Below are positions 48,488 through 57,302 of a stretch of DNA of 64,000 bases, one piece after another (positions within the stretch are counted from its first letter, which is position 1; each line of letters opens with the position of its first letter). This DNA comes from Alphaproteobacteria bacterium (GTDB lineage: Bacteria; Pseudomonadota; Alphaproteobacteria; Rhodobacterales; Rhodobacteraceae). The translations under genes and the position numbers were made by a program. The notes beneath the pieces were generated by a model. That model did not search any database and was not told the origin of the DNA. It was given only the letters and a program-made list of their open reading frames with translations. The stretch is taken from assembly GCA_030428355.1 (NCBI GenBank), contig JAUIBL010000014.1, positions 17,608 to 81,607 of the forward strand, read 5' to 3'.

Positions 48488-48600
48488 CCAAAAGCTTCAC
48501 AGCTTTTGGTCAAAGCCTTCGAGGGTTTTGCAGCCCGCCCATCCGATTCCGATGCAGCGATACTCTTCCAAGAGTATCGCCCAAGTCTTCGGAGACTTGG
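48488..48600. repeat. Cluster of four tandem hairpins between lipA and the cytochrome gene
   Basis: Between convergent genes lie CCAAAAGCT-TCAC-AGCTTTTGG (48488-48509), CAAAGCCTTCGAGGGTTTTG (48511-48530, with G-U pairs), GCGATACTCTTCCAAGAGTATCGC (48557-48580) and CCAAGTCTTCGGAGACTTGG (48581-48600). All but the second are perfect stems of 8-11 bp with small loops. No T-runs follow, so they look like a composite REP/BIME-type repeat rather than ordinary terminators, although they may well stop transcription on both strands. Confidence 0.75.
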
Positions 48601-48601
48601 C

Positions 48602-49483
48602 TTACGGCAGCGCCTTGAGGTACGCCGCAACCGCCTCGCGGTCACTTGCAGGCAGTTTGGCGAAATTCTCGACCACCGCCACCATGTGGCCACCAGCACT
48701 GTCGAAGTCCGGGGTAAAGCCGGTTTCCAGATAATATGCGATCTCGATTGGACCCCAGGTCAGATCCTCGGGCGTCAACGACGGGATCGTGCCGCGTCCG
48801 GTGGGGTTGGGGGCTCCGGCCAGCCAGGCAGAGCGGTCCAGCCCGCCCAGAGCATCACGCGGCGTGTGGCATTCGCCGCAATGCGCCAGCGCCTCGACCA
48901 GATAGCGCCCAAGTTCGATTTCGGGTGTCGCCGCCTCGGCCATCACCCAGTCATCTGTCATGTAGAGCAGTTTCCAGACACCCACAGACCGGCGGATGTT
49001 GAAGGGAAATCCCACCTCGTGCGGTTGGCTGGGCGTCGCATCTGCTGGCAGGGTCTGCCAAAAGGCCCACAGGTCCACCACATCCTGATCGCTCATCAGG
49101 CTGTAGGCCGTATAGGGAAAGGCAGGATAATAGTGCTGTCCATCCGGCGACACGCCTTTCTTGACCGCACTTGCGAAATCCTCCAGCGACCACGCGCCGA
49201 TTCCCGCCTCGGGGTCGGACGAGATGTTGGGGGCTATGAAGGTTCCGAAATCGGATGCAAAACGCTGCCCCCCCGCCAGCACCAGTTTCGCGTCGCCTTC
49301 GGTGTCGGGGGCGGCATGGCAGGATGCACATCCCGAGGCGATGAACACGATTTCACCTTTGGCCGGATCTCCTGCGAGTCCGGCCAAAGGGCTGCTGTCG
49401 ATGGGCGTGGCGCTCGTTACACCGAATCCCGCAGCCGCAATGGCCGCAATCCCCAAAGCTCCCAGAACCAATCCACGCCGCAT
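48602..49483 (-). CDS. Diheme c-type cytochrome
   Basis: A 293-residue exported cytochrome. The N-terminal hydrophobic segment (GLVLGALGIAAIAAAGFGV) is a signal or anchor. Two heme-binding motifs, CASCH (residues about 52-56) and CGECH (about 202-206), mark two cytochrome c domains. This layout (IASGCASCH...NISSDPEAGIGAWSLEDFASAVKKG...HCGECHTPRDALGG) is that of the membrane cytochrome subunit of alcohol/gluconate-type dehydrogenases, but no dehydrogenase gene is nearby. It ends nine bases downstream of the cytochrome c' gene and is probably co-transcribed with it. Confidence 0.93.
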   Translation of the reverse strand: MRRGLVLGALGIAAIAAAGFGVTSATPIDSSPLAGLAGDPAKGEIVFIASGCASCHAAPDTEGDAKLVLAGGQRFASDFGTFIAPNISSDPEAGIGAWSLEDFASAVKKGVSPDGQHYYPAFPYTAYSLMSDQDVVDLWAFWQTLPADATPSQPHEVGFPFNIRRSVGVWKLLYMTDDWVMAEAATPEIELGRYLVEALAHCGECHTPRDALGGLDRSAWLAGAPNPTGRGTIPSLTPEDLTWGPIEIAYYLETGFTPDFDSAGGHMVAVVENFAKLPASDREAVAAYLKALP

Positions 49484-49492
49484 CTTTGCAGA

Positions 49493-49957
49493 TTAATTCG
49501 CCGGGGCGCGGTGCGTGTCGTGACAGGCCGAACAGGTGCCGCCGACCTGACCCATGACCGGACCCAGGCCTTCGACACCACCGGCCGCCGCGGCCTGAAT
49601 GGCTTTGGCTGCCGTGCCGAAATCACCCCATTTGGACAGGAAATCGTCGTTCTGTTCCCAGATCGTCGGCTGGGCGCGGGTGCCGTCGATGGACATGTTG
49701 TCCGAACCGGCGGGCCACATCGGGGTCTGCTGCACCATCGAAATGGCGACCAGAGTGTCCGCAGCAGCCTGCGCTGCCTCGGCATTGTATTCGGTCTTGC
49801 CCTGCGCCATGCCGCCAAGGATGCCAAGGTTGATCGCCATGATGCGGAACTGGCCCTGACGCGCCTTCAGCTCGGCCGAAAAGTCCGTTTGCGCCATTGC
49901 GGCAGTGCCGCATCCCAAGGCCGCGAAGGCGACCGCCGCTGCGAGATGTTTCTTCAT
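49493..49957 (-). CDS. Cytochrome c' / c556-type protein
   Basis: A 154-residue periplasmic four-helix-bundle cytochrome. The start MKKHLAAAVAFAALGCGTAAMAQ is a signal peptide, and the single heme motif CSACHDTHR is near the C-terminus, as in cytochromes c' and c556. The segment FSAELKARQGQFRIMAINLG is the usual first helix. ATG 49957 follows AGGGAGTG. Family members bind NO or act as electron carriers; which applies here is unknown. It diverges from the LysR gene, which may regulate it. Confidence 0.93.
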   Translation of the reverse strand: MKKHLAAAVAFAALGCGTAAMAQTDFSAELKARQGQFRIMAINLGILGGMAQGKTEYNAEAAQAAADTLVAISMVQQTPMWPAGSDNMSIDGTRAQPTIWEQNDDFLSKWGDFGTAAKAIQAAAAGGVEGLGPVMGQVGGTCSACHDTHRAPAN

Positions 49958-50054
49958 GAATTCACACTCCCTGAAAATTGTATGCCACACCACCTAGTAT
50001 GCCTCGGCAAAGTCGCAAATGAATTGTTAGAAAATGCAAAAAGGGTCCGTATTC

Positions 50055-50951
50055 ATGCACAAGCTGAACTGGGATGATTTGCGATTTGTTCTGGCCGTCG
50101 CCGACACCGGGTCGGTGAACGCGGCCGCCAAGGTGCTCGGGGTCAACCACGCCACCGTCCTGCGCCGCATTGCGTCTTTCGAGGAAACCTGTGGCGGCCC
50201 CGTTTTCGAACGCGATCGCAGTGGCTACCGTCTCCGACCCAACCGGGCCCCGGTGATCGAAGCGGCCCGACTTGCCGCACAGCATGTCAGCACTGCCGAA
50301 GCCCTGATGCAGGGCAGTCACAACCGGGTCGGCAAGACGCTGCGCATCACCTCGACCGACACGTTCTGTCAGACGGTTCTCGCGGCGATCTATCCGGCAC
50401 TGGCCCGTCGGATCGCCCCGGACCGGGTGATCTACCTCAGCTCCAACGCCCATCTCGACATGGCGCGCCTGCACGCCGACATCGCTCTGCGCCCCGCTTT
50501 GCTGCTGCCGGATGATCTGGTCGGACGCAAACTGACCGACATGCGGTTCTGCGTCTATGCCAATGCCGAGGGGCGCGCGCCGCAGGGCTGGCTGGGTCTG
50601 TCGGGGGCGCTGGAACGCTCCGGCCCCGCGCAATGGATGCAGCGCGAGGTCGACATGGCCGACATCGTGGGCAGTGCCGACAGTTTCTGCCTGCTGACCC
50701 AGATGGCCGCGCGCAGCACGGCGCAGGTGATCCTGCCGGCGCTCTTGGGAGATGCCAACCCTGATCTGGTGCGCCGCGATGGCGTCATGCCCGACATGTT
50801 CGTGCCCGTCTGGATTGCCTGTCACCGCGATCTTGCCGGCAGCGAACGGCTGCAGAACCTGATGGACGGGATGGAAAAGCTGCTTCAGCCCCACATCCCC
50901 GCCATCGAGGGCCAGACGGGTGCTGCGGCGAAATCCGCCGGGGCGCGTTAG
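50055..50951 (+). CDS. LysR-family transcriptional regulator
   Basis: A 298-residue regulator. The N-terminal HTH (WDDLRFVLAVADTGSVNAAAKVLGVNHATVLRRIASFEE) is clear, followed by the effector-binding domain (TLRITSTDTFCQTVLAAIYPAL...). ATG 50055 is preferred because AAGGG lies ten bases upstream; ATG 50034 in frame has no site. It diverges from the two cytochrome genes. Its last four bases overlap the end of the small gene on the other strand. Confidence 0.93.
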   Translation: MHKLNWDDLRFVLAVADTGSVNAAAKVLGVNHATVLRRIASFEETCGGPVFERDRSGYRLRPNRAPVIEAARLAAQHVSTAEALMQGSHNRVGKTLRITSTDTFCQTVLAAIYPALARRIAPDRVIYLSSNAHLDMARLHADIALRPALLLPDDLVGRKLTDMRFCVYANAEGRAPQGWLGLSGALERSGPAQWMQREVDMADIVGSADSFCLLTQMAARSTAQVILPALLGDANPDLVRRDGVMPDMFVPVWIACHRDLAGSERLQNLMDGMEKLLQPHIPAIEGQTGAAAKSAGAR

Positions 50952-51133
50952 CGCAGCACGCGGTTCGGCACAGCTTCGGCGTCGAGCGACATCCAGTCGG
51001 GCCAGCCGATCCAGGTCTCGACGGCATAAAGCCCCAGACAAAGAGCGACGACCGCCAGCACCAGCTTGACCCGCGCCGGGCTGGGCGGGTTGCGCGCCCA
51101 TTGCGCCATGCGCAGAAGCCAGAACCAGTTCAC
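50948..51133 (-). CDS. Small membrane protein downstream of hpt
   Basis: A 61-residue protein with one membrane helix (residues about 22-42, [23 protein letters not shown]) and a Trp-rich N-terminus. The ATG overlaps the hpt stop (ATGA), so it is translated by coupling with hpt. I recognise no family; the coupling and clean frame support a real gene. Topology by positive charges suggests an N-terminal cytoplasmic side. Confidence 0.72.
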   Translation of the reverse strand: MNWFWLLRMAQWARNPPSPARVKLVLAVVALCLGLYAVETWIGWPDWMSLDAEAVPNRVLR

Positions 51134-51672
51134 GCCTCGGTGAACCGGACCTTGCCGATAAAGGGCAGGTTGCGGTTGCGCTGTGCGTAGTCGATGCCAT
51201 AGCCGACCACGAATTCATCCGGGATCGAGAACCCGATCCAGTCGGCAGCCACATCGGTCTCCCGCCGCGACGGCTTGTCAAGCAGCGCAATAGTGCGCAG
51301 CCGCCCCGGTTTGCGCGACGCAAGCAGGCCCACCACGTGTTTAAGCGTGTGTCCGGTGTCCACGATGTCTTCGACCACCAGCACGTCACGGCCTTCGATC
51401 TGGCCGCGCAGGTCTTTCAGAATCCGCACTTCGCGGCTCGATTCCATGGCATTGCCGTACGAGGACGCCTCAAGAAAATCCACTTCCACCGGCAGGTCCA
51501 GTTCGCGCACAAGGTCCGCGATGAACACGAAACTGCCGCGCAGCAGGCCCACGACCACCAGCTTGTTGGTGTCGCGGAATTCTTCCTTGATCGCGTGGGA
51601 CAGTTCCTCGATCCGGGCCGCGATGGCCTTGGCCGAGATCATTTCGTCGATGACATAAGGACGCTCTGACAT
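51130..51672 (-). CDS. hpt: Hypoxanthine phosphoribosyltransferase
   Basis: A 180-residue purine salvage enzyme that joins hypoxanthine (or guanine) to PRPP. The PRPP motif is [18 protein letters not shown], with the flexible loop [10 protein letters not shown] and the start region [21 protein letters not shown] typical of the type I family. ATG 51672 is the family start. It diverges from the COQ10-like gene. Confidence 0.96.
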   Translation of the reverse strand: MSERPYVIDEMISAKAIAARIEELSHAIKEEFRDTNKLVVVGLLRGSFVFIADLVRELDLPVEVDFLEASSYGNAMESSREVRILKDLRGQIEGRDVLVVEDIVDTGHTLKHVVGLLASRKPGRLRTIALLDKPSRRETDVAADWIGFSIPDEFVVGYGIDYAQRNRNLPFIGKVRFTEA

Positions 51673-51744
51673 AGGTTTCCCTTGATTTTTCGCGCGCACA
51701 ATACGACATCCCCCGCCACTGTCACGGTCAAAACACAAGAGCAG

Positions 51745-52188
51745 ATGCCCACACATTCCGAAACCCGCACCCTGCCGTATACGGCGCAACAGATGTACGA
51801 TCTGGTCGCGGACGTGGCGAATTACCCCAAGTTCCTTCCATGGACCGCCGCCGCGCGGATCCGCTCGCGCGAGGATCGGGGCGATCACGAGGAAATGCTG
51901 GCGGATTTGGTGATCAGCTTCAAAGTGTTCCGCGAACGGTTCGGCAGCCGCGTGGTGCTCTGGCCCGAACAGCAGAAAATCGACACCGAATACCTCGATG
52001 GGCCGTTCCGGCGCATGCACTCGAACTGGGGCTTCAAGGATGTCGAGGACGGGGTCGAGGTGACCTTCTTTGTCGATTTCGAATTCAAGAACCGCATCCT
52101 GCAGGGCGCGGCTGGCATGTTCTTTTACGAAGCCATGCAGCGCATCGTCCGCGCCTTTGAACGCCGCGCGGCAGAGCTTTACGGATAA
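51745..52188 (+). CDS. COQ10/RatA-type START-domain protein
   Basis: A 147-residue small START-domain protein (polyketide cyclase/ubiquinone-binding type). It starts [33 protein letters not shown] and contains [12 protein letters not shown] and [22 protein letters not shown], the marks of the mitochondrial Coq10 / bacterial RatA family. In eukaryotes Coq10 binds coenzyme Q and aids respiration; the bacterial role is less clear. ATG 51745 lacks a strong ribosome-binding site. An in-frame upstream start would add 21 residues of no similarity. Confidence 0.93.
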   Translation: MPTHSETRTLPYTAQQMYDLVADVANYPKFLPWTAAARIRSREDRGDHEEMLADLVISFKVFRERFGSRVVLWPEQQKIDTEYLDGPFRRMHSNWGFKDVEDGVEVTFFVDFEFKNRILQGAAGMFFYEAMQRIVRAFERRAAELYG

Positions 52189-52203
52189 ACCCGATAAGCC
52201 ATG

Positions 52204-52229
52204 AAAAAAGGCGGACCTTTCGGCCCGCC
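52204..52229 (-). terminator. Terminator of amtB
   Basis: On the minus strand GGCGGGCC-GAAA-GGTCCGCC forms an 8-bp stem with one G-T pair and a GAAA tetraloop, followed by TTTTTT. It lies 27 bp after the amtB stop and may also act on the convergent COQ10-like gene. Confidence 0.9.
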
Positions 52230-52255
52230 CTGGCACTCGTTACACACAACTCTGC

Positions 52256-53434
52256 TTACGACGCGTGGTCGTAGGCACGCTCTCCATGCACGATGATGTC
52301 GAGCCCGGAATTCTCGGTCTCCGCATCGACCCGCAGCGGTGTGATCGCCTTGACCACGACCACCAGAACCACGGTCACCACCACGGTGAACACGCCGACA
52401 ATCGCCAGAGACCCCAACTGCGCGGCAAAGCTGCCCGCGCCGAACACGGCGATCATGATGGTGCCGAAGATGCCGCCCACGCCATGCACCGCGAACACGT
52501 CCAGCGTGTCGTCGATCTTGAGCATGTTGCGGATCACGTTCACCGCTTCCTGACACAGCACACCCGCGATGGCCCCGATGATCAGCGCCTCGACCGGGCC
52601 GACAAAGCCCGAGGCCGGGGTGATCGAGGCCAGACCCGCAATCGTGCCTGTGACCATGCCGACCAATGACGACTTGCCGAACTTCACCTTCTCCCACAGC
52701 GCCCATGTCAGTGATGCCGTTGCCGCCGAGATATGCGTGACCGTCAGCGCCATCGCAGCGCCCCCGTCTGCGGCCAGTTGCGATCCGCCATTGAAGCCGA
52801 ACCAGCCGACCCAGAGCATCGCCGCGCCCAGCATGACGTATCCCGGGTTGTGGGGCGGGGTGACGCGATTCTTGCGCGGGCCAAGGAACACCGCGATGAT
52901 CAGCGCCGCGATCCCTGCAGTTTCGTGCACCACGATGCCGCCCGCGAAGTCGCGCACGCCGGTCTCGCCGAAGATGCCACCATCGGCCAGGAAGCCACCG
53001 CCCCAGACCCAATGCACCACCGGTGCATAGCAAAGCAGCATCCACAAGCCCGAGAAGAGCAGCACAAAGCCAAAGCCCACCCGCTCGACATACGCACCGA
53101 CGATCAGGGCAGGGGTGATGATGGCGAATGTCATCTGGAAGGCGAAGAACAGAACCTCGGGCAACGTGCCCGACAGATCATCGGTTCCGACCCCCATCAG
53201 GAACATCTTGCCCAGACCGCCCCAATAAGCGCCGCCATCGCCAAAAGCGATGGAATAGCCGAAGGCGAGCCACAGAACGCTCATCAAACAGGCAATCGAA
53301 TAGCAGTGCATGAACACGCTGAGCACATTTCGCGCCCGCACCAGCCCGCCATAAAACAGGGCAAGCCCTGGCAGCGTCATGAACAGCACCAGCGCTGTTG
53401 CCACGATAATCCAGGCCGTATCGGCTCCGTTCAT
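52256..53434 (-). CDS. amtB: Ammonium transporter
   Basis: A 392-residue inner-membrane ammonium channel of the Amt/Rh family with about eleven helices. The family marks are GLALFYGGLVRARNVLSV, the AYVERVGFG loop, DFAGGIVVHETAGIAALI with the pore histidine, and HGVGGIFGTIMIAVFG with the second. The C-terminal cytoplasmic tail is short. ATG 53434 has GAAGG nine bases upstream; an ATG nine bases earlier is possible. The usual glnK partner is not beside it. The ntrBC operon lies 1.8 kb away and is its likely regulator. Confidence 0.96.
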   Translation of the reverse strand: MNGADTAWIIVATALVLFMTLPGLALFYGGLVRARNVLSVFMHCYSIACLMSVLWLAFGYSIAFGDGGAYWGGLGKMFLMGVGTDDLSGTLPEVLFFAFQMTFAIITPALIVGAYVERVGFGFVLLFSGLWMLLCYAPVVHWVWGGGFLADGGIFGETGVRDFAGGIVVHETAGIAALIIAVFLGPRKNRVTPPHNPGYVMLGAAMLWVGWFGFNGGSQLAADGGAAMALTVTHISAATASLTWALWEKVKFGKSSLVGMVTGTIAGLASITPASGFVGPVEALIIGAIAGVLCQEAVNVIRNMLKIDDTLDVFAVHGVGGIFGTIMIAVFGAGSFAAQLGSLAIVGVFTVVVTVVLVVVVKAITPLRVDAETENSGLDIIVHGERAYDHAS

Positions 53435-53518
53435 CTGTCCCATCCTTCGATTTGGCTTTGTTTTGGGCGCTCAAAGCGGATCGGCATCGCGGAAAAAAGA
53501 GGCAACATCCGAAAGGCC

Positions 53519-53537
53519 CTGCACAAAATTCATGCAG
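53519..53537. promoter_or_regulatory. Dyad upstream of amtB, possible NtrC site
   Basis: CTGCA-N9-TGCAG lies 85 bp upstream of the amtB start. It partially resembles NtrC half-sites (TGCAC). I found no sigma-54 (-24/-12) promoter in the gap, which would agree with the Rhodobacter-type NtrC found in this window. This is a weak call. Confidence 0.3.
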
Positions 53538-53591
53538 ACACTGGTTTGTTTATTTTTTGTGCGAAATTGCGGCTGTATGCGCAATAAAGCG

Positions 53592-54071
53592 TCAGAGTCT
53601 GCGCAAAGTGGTCACCAGAAGCGACAGCGCCTCATCTCGCGCCTCAGCCCGGACATTGGCCCGCCCCAGCGCGCCGAAGTCGATGGTCTTGGTCTGAACG
53701 CCCTCTGCAGTCGCCAGCCCGAAACAGACCCGTCCTTCGGGTTTGAACTCCGACCCGCCCGGCCCGGCGATGCCGCTGATCGACACCGCCACCGTGGCCT
53801 GTGCCGCCCTCAGCGCCCCCGTCGCCATCTCCCGCACAACCTCTTCCGACACCGCGCCATGGGCCTCCAGCGTGGCAGGCGACACGCCCAGCATCTCGGT
53901 CTTGGCCACGTTCGAGTATGTCACGAATCCCCGCTCGAACACCGCCGACGATCCGGCCACATCGGTGATCGCCGCCGCGACCATCCCGCCGGTGCAGCTC
54001 TCAGCCGTTGTCACGGTGGCTCCGGCCGCCACCGCAAGGCGCAGCAGCTCTTCTGCCAAAGGCAATGTCAC
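53592..54071 (-). CDS. CinA-family C-terminal domain protein (nicotinamide-nucleotide amidase, PncC-like)
   Basis: A 159-residue stand-alone CinA C-terminal domain. In E. coli PncC this domain hydrolyses nicotinamide mononucleotide to nicotinate mononucleotide in the pyridine nucleotide cycle. The motifs TTAESCTGGMVAAAITDVAGSS, GFVTYSNVAKTEMLGV and SISGIAGPGG are intact. The GTG start at 54071 overlaps the pgpA stop (ATGTGA), so it is coupled to pgpA. Confidence 0.94.
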   Translation of the reverse strand: MTLPLAEELLRLAVAAGATVTTAESCTGGMVAAAITDVAGSSAVFERGFVTYSNVAKTEMLGVSPATLEAHGAVSEEVVREMATGALRAAQATVAVSISGIAGPGGSEFKPEGRVCFGLATAEGVQTKTIDFGALGRANVRAEARDEALSLLVTTLRRL

Positions 54072-54556
54072 ATCAGCACCAGATGAAACAGCGCCGCCAA
54101 GGCCGCCACGCCGATGGCTGCAAACGCGCCCGCGATCACGTCGTCCAGCATCACGCCCAACGCATCGCCCCGCGCGTCCGCGCGGCCCACAAGCCAGGGC
54201 TTCCAGATGTCGAACAGCCGGAACAGCACAAAGGCCGCGATCCAGCCGGGGTACAGCGCCAGCAGGTCCGCCGACATGCGCGACGCCCCGTAAGCCACTG
54301 GAAATAGGGCGATCCACTGGCCCACCACTTCATCGACGACAATGTAGGACGGATCATGATCCTCCTGCCCACGGGTCAATTCGCGGGTTGCGATCCAGCC
54401 GGACATGAACACGAAAAACGTCAGGTTCACCAAAAGCCAGAAGCCACCGATCGACAGCACCGCATAGGCGACGGGCAGGGCCGCCAGTGATCCCCATGTG
54501 CCCGGCGCGGGCCTCAGGTATCCGATACCGAAGAACGTCGCGATCAGCTTGTTCAT
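54068..54556 (-). CDS. pgpA: Phosphatidylglycerophosphatase A
   Basis: A 162-residue inner-membrane phosphatase that makes phosphatidylglycerol. The marks are [21 protein letters not shown] near the start, [13 protein letters not shown] with the catalytic acidic residues, [11 protein letters not shown] and [10 protein letters not shown], plus three to four hydrophobic segments. Its ATG overlaps the ispF stop (ATGA), placing it in an ispF-pgpA-cinA unit. Confidence 0.96.
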   Translation of the reverse strand: MNKLIATFFGIGYLRPAPGTWGSLAALPVAYAVLSIGGFWLLVNLTFFVFMSGWIATRELTRGQEDHDPSYIVVDEVVGQWIALFPVAYGASRMSADLLALYPGWIAAFVLFRLFDIWKPWLVGRADARGDALGVMLDDVIAGAFAAIGVAALAALFHLVLM

Positions 54557-55032
54557 GCCGACACCAGCGCGGCTGTGGCCAGGGACGCAATGCCTTCTCC
54601 GCGTCCGGTGAAGCCCAGTTTTTCCGATGTGGTCGCCTTGACCGAAATATCCTCGACCGGCAGGTCCATGATCTTGGACAGCGCCTTGCGCATGGCGTCC
54701 GCATGGGGGCCGATCTTGGGGTATTCACAGACCAGCGTGCAATCGACGTTGCTGATCACGAATCCCGCATCCCGCGCCATCTGAACCGCGTGTCTGAGGA
54801 AAATCTCGCTCGCGGCGCCCTTCCACTGCGGGTCCGAGGGCGGGAAGTGTCGCCCGATATCGCCCGCCGCCAGCGCGCCATAGATCGCATCGGTGATCGC
54901 GTGCATCCCGACATCGGCATCGGAATGCCCGACAAGCCCTTGATCATGGGGAACTTTTACACCGCACAGAACGACATGATCGCCCGGCCCGAACTTGTGA
55001 ACATCATAGCCATTGCCAAGCCGAACTTTCAT
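54553..55032 (-). CDS. ispF: 2-C-methyl-D-erythritol 2,4-cyclodiphosphate synthase
   Basis: A 159-residue enzyme of the MEP isoprenoid pathway. The zinc site DVHKF and [25 protein letters not shown], and the trimer motif [23 protein letters not shown], are intact. It is a single-domain IspF rather than the IspDF fusion of many Alphaproteobacteria, and no ispD is adjacent. ATG 55032 has AAGGG about eight bases upstream and is preferred to a GTG six bases earlier. It diverges from the dusB-ntr operon. Confidence 0.95.
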   Translation of the reverse strand: MKVRLGNGYDVHKFGPGDHVVLCGVKVPHDQGLVGHSDADVGMHAITDAIYGALAAGDIGRHFPPSDPQWKGAASEIFLRHAVQMARDAGFVISNVDCTLVCEYPKIGPHADAMRKALSKIMDLPVEDISVKATTSEKLGFTGRGEGIASLATAALVSA

Positions 55033-55103
55033 CTTCACATCCCTTGAAATCGTAGCGCCTGTCTAAGGTCTGTCCGGTGGCTGTGCAATCTCCCCCGGCT
55101 GTT

Positions 55104-55120
55104 TGCCTAATTTTTAGGCA
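55104..55120. promoter_or_regulatory. Perfect inverted repeat upstream of dusB-ntrBC
   Basis: TGCCTAA-TTT-TTAGGCA is a perfect 7-bp inverted repeat with a 3-base centre, in the 180-bp divergent gap between ispF and dusB. It lies 93 bp before the dusB start. It is suited to a dimeric regulator of the ntr operon, of ispF, or of both. Confidence 0.5.
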
Positions 55121-55212
55121 TATGCGTTTTGTCGGTCTGTTTTTCAGGCTATTATCATTGAACGCGGTGCGGCCACAGCGTAGCTCAAACTCATCAATCA
55201 AGGATTGCCACG

Positions 55213-56196
55213 GTGACTCCGTCCGTTCCACTAGACCTGATTTCGCCCCCTGTGATGTTGGCCCCACTGGCCGGAATCACCGATCTGCCGTTCCGCACGC
55301 TGGTGTCCGGCTTTGGGGCCGGCCGCGTCGTATCCGAAATGATCGCCAGCGGGGAATTCCTGACCGCGCGCCCGGGTACACGCGAAAAGGCAGAGCTGGG
55401 GGCGGGGATCGCCAACACCTCTGTTCAACTGGCAGGCCGCACCCCCGAGGCGATGGCCGAAGCGGCGCGGATGGTCGAGGGCATGGGCGCGCAGGTGATC
55501 GACATCAACATGGGCTGCCCCGCGAAAAAGGTCGTGGGTGGCTATTCCGGCTCGGCGCTCTTGCGCGATCTCGACCACGCCTGCCGTCTGATCGACGCGG
55601 TTGTGGGCGCGGTCAGCGTACCCGTCACTCTCAAGACCCGACTGGGCTGGGATGATGCCACGCACAACGCCGCCGAGCTTGCGCAACGGGCCGAGGCGCT
55701 GGGGATCGCGATGATTGTCATTCATGGCCGCACCCGCTGTCAGTTTTACAAGGGCCGCGCAGACTGGGCCGCGATCCGGCAGATCAAGGATGCCGTGTCG
55801 ATCCCGGTCATCGCAAACGGGGACATTACCGACACCGCAACGGCGCGGACTGCGTTGAAGCAAAGCGGTGCCGACGGCGTGATGGTCGGGCGCGGGGCGC
55901 AGGGCAAACCGTGGATTCTGGCGCAAATCGCGGCGGACATCTACGGCACGCCAAAGCCCGACATTCCCAAAGGACACAGGCTGGTTGACATGGTCGCGGG
56001 CCATTACGAATCCATGCTCGATTTCTACGGCACCGACCTGGGCAACCGCGTCGCCCGCAAACATCTGGGCTGGTACATGGACGAGGCCGGTACAGCAGCC
56101 CCGCTGCGCAAGACGGTGCTCACCGCAAAAGACCCCGCCACAGTTCTCGCCGCGCTGCCTGACGCGCTTTTGACCGATGTAAGGAAGGCCGCATGA
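55213..56196 (+). CDS. dusB: tRNA-dihydrouridine synthase B (NifR3)
   Basis: A 327-residue FMN enzyme that reduces specific uridines in tRNA. The FMN-barrel motifs MLAPLAGITDLPFR, DINMGCPAKKVVGGYSGSALL with the catalytic Cys, HGRTRCQFYKG and GVMVGRGAQGKPWI are present. The GTG start at 55213 has AAGGA eight bases upstream. As in Rhodobacter capsulatus, where it was named nifR3, it is the first gene of the ntrBC operon. Its stop overlaps ntrB by ATGA. Confidence 0.96.
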   Translation: MTPSVPLDLISPPVMLAPLAGITDLPFRTLVSGFGAGRVVSEMIASGEFLTARPGTREKAELGAGIANTSVQLAGRTPEAMAEAARMVEGMGAQVIDINMGCPAKKVVGGYSGSALLRDLDHACRLIDAVVGAVSVPVTLKTRLGWDDATHNAAELAQRAEALGIAMIVIHGRTRCQFYKGRADWAAIRQIKDAVSIPVIANGDITDTATARTALKQSGADGVMVGRGAQGKPWILAQIAADIYGTPKPDIPKGHRLVDMVAGHYESMLDFYGTDLGNRVARKHLGWYMDEAGTAAPLRKTVLTAKDPATVLAALPDALLTDVRKAA

Positions 56197-57302
56197 CCGA
56201 CCACGAGTCCGGTGAGGTCGAGATGGTGGATGAACGGCTGATCTGGTCGTCGCTGCCGGTGCCCGCGATCATTATCGACAGCGATGAGAACATCTACGAC
56301 ATGAACCCCGCCGCCGAAGGGTTCATGAACAACTCGGCCAAATGGCTGCGCGGTCAGCCCATCTGGGACCGGTTGACCGTAGATGCGCCGATGGAAAACA
56401 GCCTTGCCCGCGCCCGCGCGAACGGCACGCCGCTCTTCGTCAATGACGTGGATGTCGGCACCGGCAACCGCCCGCCTCTGGTCTGCAACCTGCAATTCGC
56501 GCCCGTTCAGGGCATGGACGGCTGCATGATCCTGCTCATCAGCCCGCGCGAACTGGCGGGCCGCGTGAACCAGAGCCAGTCGGTCAAATCCGCCGCCAAA
56601 TCCGCCATCGGCATGGCCGAGATGCTGGCTCACGAGATCAAGAACCCGCTGGCGGGCATCACCGGGGCGGCGCAGCTTCTGAGCATGAGCCTCAGCAACG
56701 GCGATCTGGAACTGACCGATCTGATCGTCGCCGAAACCCGCCGCATCGTGAAGCTGTTGGAACAGGTCGAACAATTCGGCAACCTCTCGGCCCCCGAACG
56801 CAAGCCGGTCAACCTGCACGACGTGCTCGACCGCGCCCGCCGCTCCGCTTTGCTGGGCTTCGGCGCGCATATGAAGATCATCGAGGATTACGACCCCTCG
56901 CTTCCGTTGGCCTTGGGCGATGCGGATCAACTGCTTCAGGTGGTGCTCAACTTGATCAAGAATGCGTCCGAGGCGGCCGACCCCAAGACAGGCGGCACCA
57001 TCCGCCTGCACACCTATTACGAACACAGCTACAGCCTGCGCCGCGCCGATGGCACCGGCCAGTCGCTGCCGCTTCAGGTCGAGGTGATCGACGACGGCCC
57101 CGGCCTTCCGCCCGAGATCCGGGGCGACGTGTTCGACCCCTTCGTCTCGGGGCGCGAGAACGGCACCGGCCTTGGCCTCGCGCTGGTGAGCAAGATCATC
57201 TCGGACCATGACGGCTGGGTCGCCGTCGACAGCGTTCCCGGAAAAACCCGCTTTCGCATTTCGCTGCCGCAGGCACCGCGAAAACAAAAGGAGTCACACT
57301 GA
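56193..57302 (+). CDS. ntrB: Nitrogen regulation sensor kinase NtrB
   Basis: A 369-residue soluble histidine kinase that phosphorylates NtrC under nitrogen limitation and is controlled by PII. The N-terminal PAS domain ([25 protein letters not shown]...) is followed by the H-box with His147 ([19 protein letters not shown]) and the HATPase N box ([12 protein letters not shown]), D/F boxes ([23 protein letters not shown]) and G box ([15 protein letters not shown]). There are no membrane segments, as expected. It overlaps dusB and ntrC by 4 and 1 bases. Confidence 0.97.
   Translation: MTDHESGEVEMVDERLIWSSLPVPAIIIDSDENIYDMNPAAEGFMNNSAKWLRGQPIWDRLTVDAPMENSLARARANGTPLFVNDVDVGTGNRPPLVCNLQFAPVQGMDGCMILLISPRELAGRVNQSQSVKSAAKSAIGMAEMLAHEIKNPLAGITGAAQLLSMSLSNGDLELTDLIVAETRRIVKLLEQVEQFGNLSAPERKPVNLHDVLDRARRSALLGFGAHMKIIEDYDPSLPLALGDADQLLQVVLNLIKNASEAADPKTGGTIRLHTYYEHSYSLRRADGTGQSLPLQVEVIDDGPGLPPEIRGDVFDPFVSGRENGTGLGLALVSKIISDHDGWVAVDSVPGKTRFRISLPQAPRKQKESH

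Noticed and set aside
53435..53591. A sigma-54 promoter upstream of amtB
   Set aside because: No TGGC-N-TTGC pair with proper spacing was seen on the amtB strand.
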